This document shows, one piece after another, positions 58,506-64,000 of a stretch of 64,000 bases of DNA. This DNA comes from a bacterium (lineage in GTDB: Bacteria > Myxococcota_A > UBA9160 > UBA4427): contig JANSYR010000002.1 in assembly GCA_024742285.1 (NCBI GenBank), forward strand, positions 537,691-601,690, written 5' to 3'. The notes beneath the pieces are model-generated. The model was not told where the DNA came from and did no database searches. It saw only the letters and a list, made by a program, of their open reading frames with translations. Positions within the stretch are counted from its first letter, which is position 1. Every line of letters begins with the position of its first letter. The position numbers were made by a program, and so were the translations under genes.

Positions 58506-59621
58506 ATGAGCGACGACATCGCGAACGCGAACCCCCTCGGCCACACGAGCGACGACGAGGTGCTGCGCGCGCCCTTCCGCGACTGGCTGGCGTCGCGCTG
58601 GAGCGACGTGACCGATCTCGAGGTCGGCACGTTCGAGGTGCCGAAGTCCGGCTACTCCGCGAAGACGGTCTTCGTGCCCCTCTCCTACACGCGAGCGGGG
58701 CAGCGGGTCGACGACAAGGTCTGCCTGCGGATCGAGAATCCCGAGCCCGCGATCTACCCCCAGCAGGCGCCCGGTCTCGATGTCGAGATCGAGATCCAGT
58801 ACCGCTCGATGGAGCTCCTCGAGAAGACCGGAAAGGTGCCCCTCGCGAAGCCGATCGGCTACGAGCCCGATCCGGCCGTCCTCGGTCAGCCCTTCTTCGT
58901 GATGGAGTTCACGGGCGGCGACGTCATGACCGAGGATCCGGCCTACACGCAGGCGGGCTTCTTCTTCGAGGCGACGCCCGAAGAGCGGCGAAGGATCTAT
59001 CGCCGGGCCATGCGACAGATGGTCGACTTCCACACGATCGACTGGAAGGCGGCGGGCTTCGACTGGCTGGTCGCGCCCGGCCATGAGCCGACCGTCGAGC
59101 GCCAGCTCGACATCTGGGAGGAGTACGGCCGGCGGGAGCTGGGAGATCGCGTCCACGAGGACTTCGAGATCGGAGTCGAGTGGCTCCGCAAGAACCTGCC
59201 CACGGAGCTCCCGTCGGCGCTCTCCTGGGGCGACTCCCGCCCGGGCAACATCATCTTCCGGGACAACGAGGTCCTGGCGATCACCGACTTCGAGAACATC
59301 GCCGTCGCCCCCAAGGAGATCGACGTGGGCTGGTGGATGCTCTTCGATCGGACGATGCACGAAGCGATCGGCAACGAGCGGCCGGAGGGGGAGCCGACGC
59401 GGCAGGAAGCGCGAGCGCTCTACGCCGAGCTGGCCGGGGGGCCGGTGCCGGATACGTTCTACTACGAGGTCTTCGGCGGCGTTCGATACGCCGCGATCGT
59501 GGTTCGCGTGATGAACCGGATGGTCGACCGTGGACAGATCCCGGCGGACCACACGATCTGGCTGAACAATCCGGCGGCGACGGCCCTGGCGCAGCTGCTC
59601 GACGAGGGGGGGCTACGCTAG
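58506..59621 (+). CDS. aminoglycoside phosphotransferase-fold kinase
   Basis: 371 residues of the APH/choline-kinase fold. The catalytic loop reads LSWGDSRPGNIIF, with Trp where His of HGD usually is but the Asp and Asn kept, and the metal loop reads ITDFENIAVAPKEIDVGW. The N-terminal lobe has the Lys region EIQYRSMELLE. Members near acyl-CoA genes phosphorylate diverse alcohols; antibiotic resistance should not be assumed. A C-terminal part of about 70 residues is an extra helical subdomain. It is divergent from the CmcJ-type oxygenase. Confidence 0.85.
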   Translation: MSDDIANANPLGHTSDDEVLRAPFRDWLASRWSDVTDLEVGTFEVPKSGYSAKTVFVPLSYTRAGQRVDDKVCLRIENPEPAIYPQQAPGLDVEIEIQYRSMELLEKTGKVPLAKPIGYEPDPAVLGQPFFVMEFTGGDVMTEDPAYTQAGFFFEATPEERRRIYRRAMRQMVDFHTIDWKAAGFDWLVAPGHEPTVERQLDIWEEYGRRELGDRVHEDFEIGVEWLRKNLPTELPSALSWGDSRPGNIIFRDNEVLAITDFENIAVAPKEIDVGWWMLFDRTMHEAIGNERPEGEPTRQEARALYAELAGGPVPDTFYYEVFGGVRYAAIVVRVMNRMVDRGQIPADHTIWLNNPAATALAQLLDEGGLR

Positions 59622-59653
59622 GCGTGCCCTCTCGACACGGAGCTTCGCCGACG

Positions 59654-60205
59654 ATGCCCATCCCGATCCGGTCGACGGACTCCTTCGTTGCGACGGCCCT
59701 CTTCGTCGCGGCGCTGGCGCTCGCCTGCGAATCGCCGTTCGCCCGGCAGGTCGACCTGCGACCCGCGGACGGCTCCGTTCGGAGCGGTCACGAGGTCGAG
59801 GTCGTCGCCGGCAACGCGATCGAGTTCCTCGAGGTGGACGGGACGGAGATGGAGGCGACCCAGCTCGTCCTCGCGCCGGGTCGCTACGAGATCCGCTATC
59901 GCGTGCGTCGGAATCTACGGACCGTGAACGAGATGCTCCAGAACGTCTACCACTTCGGGGAGTGCACGCTCGAGCTCGAGGCGCTCCGGGGGTTCGACTA
60001 CCGAGTCCGATACGCGGCGCAGCGGGAAACGGGCCAGATGCAGGGGCCGCGTGGCGGCATCGGAACGCTCGCCCAGAACTTCGGGACGCAGATGCTCCTC
60101 GAGAACACCGTCACCGGCGATGTCACGCCCCTGGTCTGCGAGCTCGCCTTCGACTGTCGCCGACTCAAGGACGGCATCCGCCGCTCGCGCTACTGCGTCC
60201 TGTGA
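59654..60205 (+). CDS. lipoprotein, unknown
   Basis: 183 residues. Lipobox ALAC gives a lipoprotein. The mature part is beta-rich and Arg-rich with the strands EVEVVAGNAIEFLEVDG and YEIRYRVRRNLRTVNE. The C-terminus has a Cys pair (CELAFDCRRL) and ends YCVL. No family recognised. It starts 32 bases after the APH-like gene in the same direction. Its end overlaps a 36-base tandem duplication. Confidence 0.7.
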   Translation: MPIPIRSTDSFVATALFVAALALACESPFARQVDLRPADGSVRSGHEVEVVAGNAIEFLEVDGTEMEATQLVLAPGRYEIRYRVRRNLRTVNEMLQNVYHFGECTLELEALRGFDYRVRYAAQRETGQMQGPRGGIGTLAQNFGTQMLLENTVTGDVTPLVCELAFDCRRLKDGIRRSRYCVL

Positions 60206-60263
60206 GCGGCCGTCAGTCCGGCAGGGCACTGCGTCCTGTGAGCGGCCCTCAGTCCGGCAGGGC
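60192..60263. repeat. tandem 36-bp duplication across two convergent gene ends
   Basis: 60192-60227 and 60228-60263 are head-to-tail copies with one mismatch (60211 against 60247). The first copy carries the stop of the lipoprotein gene; the second carries the last codons and stop of the PQQ dehydrogenase gene. The duplication is the only sequence between the two stops. Confidence 0.9.
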
Positions 60264-62246
60264 GTAGGCCACGAGGGCATCACCCGCCTTGGTGCCCAGG
60301 AGCATGTGTCCACCGGCGGCGATCACGACGAACTGTTTGTCGTCCGGTCCCAGTCGGTAGGTCATCGGCGTGGCCTGCGCGCTCGCGGGCAGCCTCGCCC
60401 GCCAGAGTTCGTCTCCGGTCTCCGTCGCGAAGGCACGCACGTACGCGTCGGTCGTCGCGCCGATGAACGTGAGGCCGCTCGCCGTCGTGATCGGGCCGCC
60501 CAGGTTCGGAACGCCGATGTCGCCGAGGAACCACCAGACGGGCCACGGTGCGAGGTCGCGGGCGTTGCCGAGCGGCACCTCCCAGCGGATGTCGCCGGTC
60601 GCGAGGTCCACGCCGACGAGCGTGCCCCACGGCGGCGGGTTGCAGGGCGCGCCGAGCATGGGCGACAGCAGCGGGTAGCGCTCCAGCGCGTAGGGCGTTC
60701 CGCTCTGCGGCTCGAAGCCGAAGGCCGGCTCCTCGCCGTCGTTCGCCTCGACCATCGCGTCGTACTCGGCCCGCGGCACCATCCGGATGTAGGTGGCGAT
60801 CCGCTGGGTGTTCACGACCAGCAGGCCGCGTCCCTGGTCGACGGAGAGCGCGCCCCAGTTGAGGCCCCCGACCATCCCGGGATATTGGATCGTGCCCTGG
60901 GTGCTCGGCGGCGTGAAGATGCCCTCGGACCGGGCGGACTCGATGATCTCGCGGCAGGCCGATTTCTCCCAGGGCGTGAAGCCGAAAGCGTCCTCGGGAC
61001 GAAGCTCCGCCGGATGCAGCGGCGGGGGCTTGACGGGAAAGGGCTGGGTCAGCGAGAGGTCCGTCTCCTCCGGGACGCCCCGACGCGGTACGCGGCGCTC
61101 CTCGACCGGCAGGAGCGGCTCGCCGGTCGCGCGATCGAGGAAGAAGAGATGACCCATCTTCGTCGCCGCGATCACGCCGGGTCGCGTTCCGGCCTCGCTC
61201 GGAAAGTCGAAGAGGACGGGCTGGGCGCCGATGTCGTAGTCCCAGACGTCGTGGTGAACCGTCTGGAAGTTCCAGACGACCTCGCCGGAGTCGCCGTCGA
61301 GGGCGATGATCGAGCTCGAGTAGTAGTCGAGCCCGTCGCGATGGCCGCCATAGTAGTCGGGGCTCGTGTTCCCGGTCGGCACGTAGACGAGGTTGCGGAC
61401 GGGATCCGCCGACAGCGCGGACCACGCGTTCGACGTGCCTCGGCGATACTCACCGTCCTGGGTCGTGACTTCACCCGGCACGAGTGCGTTCCAGGCCCAG
61501 AGACGCTTGCCCGTCCGCGCCGAATAGGCCCGCACGACGCCGCTCGGCGCGTCGACGCGCCGGTTGTCGAGCACCATCGATCCCGTCACGATCCGATCCC
61601 CGAGCACGACCGGGGGCGACGTCACGCCATACTCGCCGGGGCCGACTTCGCCGAGGCCCTCGGTGAGGTCGACCGTTCCCCCCTCCCCGAAGTCGGGACA
61701 GGGCTCGCCGGTCTCGGCGTCGAGCGCGATCAGCCGCGCATCGATCGTTCCGGTGAAGATTCGCGTCGAGCAGAGCGAGCCCGCCGCCGCGCGGGCATCG
61801 GTCCACGCGCTCACCCCGCGACAGTTCAGCAGGTACTGCCCCTCGAGGCTGACCTCGGGATCGTATTTCCATCGCTCCGTTCCGGTCTCGGCGTCGAGGG
61901 CGATCACCTTGTTGAAGGGCGAGCAGATGTAGAGCGTGTCGTCGACGAGGATCGGTGTGTTCTGGAACGTCGTCGAGGCGGGCGTGCCGTGGGCGCCGAC
62001 TTCGCCGAGCGCGCCCGAGAGCACGTCGCCGTGGTTGTACGTCCACGCGACCTCGAGCTCCGAGACGTTGTCCGGCGTGATCTGGTCGAGGGGCGAATGA
62101 CGCCGCCCGCCGGGATCCCCGCCGTAGCTTCCCCAGCCGGCGACGACGTCGCTCTCGTTTCGGACGTTCGATCCGGAGTCGCTGCACCCGACGATCGCGA
62201 GGATCAGGCACGGGACGAGGAGCGGGACGAAGCGGAGTCGCAGCAT
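60249..62246 (-). CDS. PQQ-dependent quinoprotein dehydrogenase lipoprotein
   Basis: 665 residues. The signal peptide ends at Cys21 (AIVGCSDSG). Blades of the eight-bladed propeller carry repeated Trp-type motifs, for example VIALDAETGTERWKYDP and VIVGVDLATGDIRWEVP-like runs, and the early GWGSYGGDPGGRRHSPLDQI is the usual first blade. The overall wording is that of glucose- or alcohol-type membrane quinoproteins with a soluble domain. It should oxidise an alcohol or sugar in the periplasm with PQQ and pass electrons to the quinone pool or a cytochrome. No pqq genes are in the window. Confidence 0.87.
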   Translation of the reverse strand: MLRLRFVPLLVPCLILAIVGCSDSGSNVRNESDVVAGWGSYGGDPGGRRHSPLDQITPDNVSELEVAWTYNHGDVLSGALGEVGAHGTPASTTFQNTPILVDDTLYICSPFNKVIALDAETGTERWKYDPEVSLEGQYLLNCRGVSAWTDARAAAGSLCSTRIFTGTIDARLIALDAETGEPCPDFGEGGTVDLTEGLGEVGPGEYGVTSPPVVLGDRIVTGSMVLDNRRVDAPSGVVRAYSARTGKRLWAWNALVPGEVTTQDGEYRRGTSNAWSALSADPVRNLVYVPTGNTSPDYYGGHRDGLDYYSSSIIALDGDSGEVVWNFQTVHHDVWDYDIGAQPVLFDFPSEAGTRPGVIAATKMGHLFFLDRATGEPLLPVEERRVPRRGVPEETDLSLTQPFPVKPPPLHPAELRPEDAFGFTPWEKSACREIIESARSEGIFTPPSTQGTIQYPGMVGGLNWGALSVDQGRGLLVVNTQRIATYIRMVPRAEYDAMVEANDGEEPAFGFEPQSGTPYALERYPLLSPMLGAPCNPPPWGTLVGVDLATGDIRWEVPLGNARDLAPWPVWWFLGDIGVPNLGGPITTASGLTFIGATTDAYVRAFATETGDELWRARLPASAQATPMTYRLGPDDKQFVVIAAGGHMLLGTKAGDALVAYALPD

Positions 62247-62288
62247 GGAACCTTCCTGTGGTCGCCCTGGTCAGGCGGGCGGGACGGC

Positions 62289-62294
62289 AGTCTA
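62289..62294 (-). promoter_or_regulatory. TAGACT -10-like hexamer of the PQQ dehydrogenase gene
   Basis: TAGACT on the minus strand lies 42 bases before the ATG at 62246. It is part of CGGTCTAGACTGCCG, so it may also be a short dyad (TCTAGA). -35 is unclear. Confidence 0.4.
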
Positions 62295-62356
62295 GACCGG
62301 TCGACTCCCTGCGCTACTCGCACCGCGTCGGGGACGGGGATGGGGACGCCGCCGCG

Positions 62357-62806
62357 CTATCCGTCGAGGGGAGACGGCTGTCCGACCGGATCGAAGAGCC
62401 GGCGCTGGGCGTAGTGCGTGTCGAGGTGCTCGTGCACCTCCGCGATCAGGCCGTCCCGGATGGAGAACACGAAGACGTAGTGATTCTCGTAGGGTGCGCC
62501 CTTCGCCGTCGTCGCGGTCATCGTCAATTCCACGAAGACGTGGTCGTCGGATGCGGCTCGCGCGGTCGGCTGGATGTCGAGGGAGCCCGCCTCGTACAGG
62601 TCCACACCGCCGCCCATCCCCTCGAGCACGGCGGCCTTTCCCACCCAGGGGCCGGGCATCGGCGAGCTCGGCGGCGTGCGCCACACCACGTCCTCGGTGA
62701 AGAGCGCCCCGATCTCCGGATCCCCGCTCGCGACGGCTTCGAAATAGCGGTCGATGAGCGCGAGATTCGGATGGGGCGCGGCGATTCCGGATGAGCTTTC
62801 GGGCAT
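62357..62806 (-). CDS. SnoaL/ketosteroid isomerase-like NTF2-fold protein
   Basis: 149 residues. LALIDRYFEAVASGDPEIGALFTEDVVWRTPPSSP is the opening helix and strand of the SnoaL-like branch, and HVFVELTMTATTAKGAPYENHYVFVFSIRDGLIAEVHEHLDTHYA is the closing sheet. These act as isomerases or cyclases, or as small-molecule binding proteins; a catalytic Asp or His is not certain. It sits 110 bases upstream of the PQQ dehydrogenase gene in the same direction. Confidence 0.85.
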   Translation of the reverse strand: MPESSSGIAAPHPNLALIDRYFEAVASGDPEIGALFTEDVVWRTPPSSPMPGPWVGKAAVLEGMGGGVDLYEAGSLDIQPTARAASDDHVFVELTMTATTAKGAPYENHYVFVFSIRDGLIAEVHEHLDTHYAQRRLFDPVGQPSPLDG

Positions 62807-62873
62807 GGGAGTACGATAGCCTCCCCCCCTCCGCGGAAAGAGGACCGCGGACGACTTCGACGAGAGGACTGCC

Positions 62874-63863
62874 TTGCTTCGCGCGCCCCTGCTCCATTTC
62901 CTGCTGCTCGGCGGGCTCTTCTATGCGTTCCAGTCGATCGGCTCGGACGTTCCGGAGATCCCGATCGTCGAGGTCCAGCGGAGCGCGATCGAGGAACGGA
63001 TCGACGTCTACCGCCAGCAGATGGGACGCGCGCCCAGCGCCGAAGAAGCGCGGTCGATCGAGCGGCAGGTCGTCGACGAGGCCCTCTGGCTCCAGCAGGC
63101 CTTCTCGATCGGGCTCCACGAGGTGGACTCGGTCGTTCGCCAACGCCTGCTCCTCAACATGCGCTTCCTCGAGGGCGAGAGCGGCGAGAGCGAGGCGAGC
63201 GAAGCCGACCTCCTCGCCCGAGCCATCGAACTCGGCATGGACCGCAGCGACACCGTCGTCCAACGCCGCCTCATCGATCGCGTCCAGGCCATTCTGCGCG
63301 CCGGCGTTCGCGCCCAGCCGCCGGACGAGGCGACGCTCCTCGCCCACTACGAGCAGACCGCGGAACGCTGGCGCGAGCCTCCGTTGGTTGAGCTCTCTCA
63401 CGTCTACCTGTCGCGCGACCGGCGCGGCGACGCGACCCGCGCCGATGCGACGGTCCTCCTCGAGCGGGTGCGCGCCCAGGCGCTCGATGCGGAAGCGGCC
63501 ATTGCCCTGGGCGACCCCTTCCTTGCGGGCCACCGTCTGCGCGGCGCCAGCCCGAATCGGATCGTCGCCCGGCTGGGCCCGGACTTCGCCGCCGGGGTCG
63601 CGGGCGCCGACCTGCGAACCTGGCTCGGTCCGATCGAGAGCGCCTTCGGTCAGCACCTCGTCTGGATCCACGACCGGGTCGAGACCCGGATCCCCGCCCT
63701 CGACGAGATCCGCACCCGCGTCCTCGAGGACTGGATCGAGCAGGAATCCCGCCGCGTGCTGCGGGAGCACATCGACGCACGGCGCCTCCAGGTCGAGGTC
63801 CGGATCCTCGAGGACGATCCCGCGAGCGAGGGGCCGATGAGCCGCGAGCCCGCCGCCGGCTAG
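62874..63863 (+). CDS. periplasmic peptidyl-prolyl isomerase-like (PpiC/SurA-type) protein
   Basis: 329 residues. An N-terminal hydrophobic stretch (LLHFLLLGGLFYAFQSI) anchors it. A helical SurA-like N-domain runs to about residue 150, and a parvulin-like domain starts PLVELSHVYLSRDRRG near 175. The helix FVGVR.AQPPDEATLLAHYEQTAERW-like segment (RVQAILRAGVRAQPPDEA) is the chaperone signature. The start is TTG at 62874 with GAGAGG six bases upstream; TAGCCT at 62817 is a possible -10. Chaperone activity is likely; isomerase activity is less so, since the parvulin motif is weak. Confidence 0.72.
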   Translation: MLRAPLLHFLLLGGLFYAFQSIGSDVPEIPIVEVQRSAIEERIDVYRQQMGRAPSAEEARSIERQVVDEALWLQQAFSIGLHEVDSVVRQRLLLNMRFLEGESGESEASEADLLARAIELGMDRSDTVVQRRLIDRVQAILRAGVRAQPPDEATLLAHYEQTAERWREPPLVELSHVYLSRDRRGDATRADATVLLERVRAQALDAEAAIALGDPFLAGHRLRGASPNRIVARLGPDFAAGVAGADLRTWLGPIESAFGQHLVWIHDRVETRIPALDEIRTRVLEDWIEQESRRVLREHIDARRLQVEVRILEDDPASEGPMSREPAAG

Positions 63864-63888
63864 TTCTGGGGCCCAAAGGGCTTGTTGA

Positions 63889-63957
63889 CACCTGAGATTC
63901 CTTCGGAGGAAATGGGGTTGCAGACCAACCACCTCCACCGAAGGGAGATCTCAGGTG
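63889..63957 (+). promoter_or_regulatory. hairpin that covers the transposase start codon
   Basis: CACCTGAGAT (63889-63898) pairs with ATCTCAGGTG (63948-63957), and CCTTCGG (63900-63906) with CCGAAGG (63938-63944), with a small internal loop between them. The inner loop can pair GGTTG/CAACC. The start GTG (63955-63957) and the ribosome site GAAGGGAG lie in the right arm. Confidence 0.75.
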
Positions 63958-64000
63958 CAACTCCATCCTAACGCGAAGCTGACGCCGAAGACGCGGCTTC
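63955..64000 (+). CDS. IS481-family transposase, 3' end cut off
   Basis: The first 15 codons are visible: VQLHPNAKLTPKTRL, the standard opening of IS481-type DDE transposases (a first residue read as Met). The gene continues past base 64000. The start is GTG with GAAGGGAG upstream. Reading from outside is likely limited by the hairpin that sequesters this start. Confidence 0.88.
   Translation, partial: MQLHPNAKLTPKTRL

Larger units (their letters stand above)
63883..64000 (+). mobile_element. left end of an IS481-family insertion sequence
   Basis: The terminal sequence TGTTGACACCTGAGATTC begins at 63883, 20 bases after the previous gene's stop, and a transposase gene starts at 63955. IS481 ends characteristically begin TGT. 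The right end, target duplication and the rest of the transposase are beyond the window, so intactness is unknown. Confidence 0.8.

Overview
The window is GC-rich (by eye roughly two thirds G+C, not counted) and densely packed with bacterial genes on both strands. It contains about 67 protein genes, one initiator tRNA and the left end of an insertion sequence. The mix of genes points to a deep-branching 'deltaproteobacterial' lineage of the Myxococcota or Binatota type. The grounds are F420-type oxidoreductases, a FYDLN-domain protein with a histone-like tail, PEP-CTERM/exosortase-associated export genes, a one-piece PilZ response regulator, MutL with endonuclease motifs, and heavy use of GTG and TTG starts. 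This placement is inference; no 16S gene is present.

Layout. 1-5.8 kb: catabolic genes, namely a truncated F420-type LLM oxidoreductase, an SDR, two amidohydrolases and a BKACE beta-keto acid cleavage enzyme. 5.8-12.8 kb: a surface or export region with a CPBP/CAAX-like membrane protease, two small unknown genes, carbamoyltransferase-SxtJ-DUF5989, the XrtA-type ATPase, a Wza-like lipoprotein and an FHA protein. 12.8-20.3 kb: a nitrilase coupled to a degenerate sigma-54 activator, then mutL, miaA, der and a TPR membrane protein. 20.3-28.6 kb: transporters, a lamin-tail protein with an IPTL-like sorting tail, a TetR unit, the histone-like/FYDLN protein and a Slt lytic transglycosylase. 28.7-37.7 kb: a GHL10 lipoprotein, queA, tgt, a chemoreceptor-like protein, a ROK kinase, the receiver-PilZ regulator and small envelope proteins. 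37.8-41 kb: a flavin monooxygenase-like gene, tRNA-fMet and a divergent MerR unit with a cysteine-rich membrane protein. 41-63.9 kb: accessory metabolism, including a dioxygenase, a DegT enzyme with its PLP lysine replaced, SDRs, MaoC, a Tat flavoprotein, a molybdopterin enzyme, FDOR, VOC, a CmcJ-like oxygenase, an APH-like kinase and a PQQ dehydrogenase. 63.9-64 kb: the left end of an IS481-type element.

How the parts work together. queA and tgt are consecutive steps of queuosine tRNA modification and overlap their neighbours by 4 bases. miaA modifies tRNA and sits between mutL and der. The ATPase, Wza-like protein, carbamoyltransferase group, CPBP protease and IPTL-like protein are the kinds of genes found around exosortase and exopolysaccharide systems, but no exosortase is in the window. 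The accessory right half looks like small catabolic units, each with its own regulator.

Recurring regulatory signal. The hexamer TAGACT, or a near relative, lies just upstream of many genes. At the tRNA-fMet gene it follows a perfect TTGACA at 16 bases, so it is probably the local form of the housekeeping -10 element. The most unusual items are the MerR-linked vicinal-cysteine membrane protein, the H1-like/FYDLN fusion, the phased overlapping palindromes before the ATPase gene, and a habit of short tandem duplications at the 3' ends of genes.
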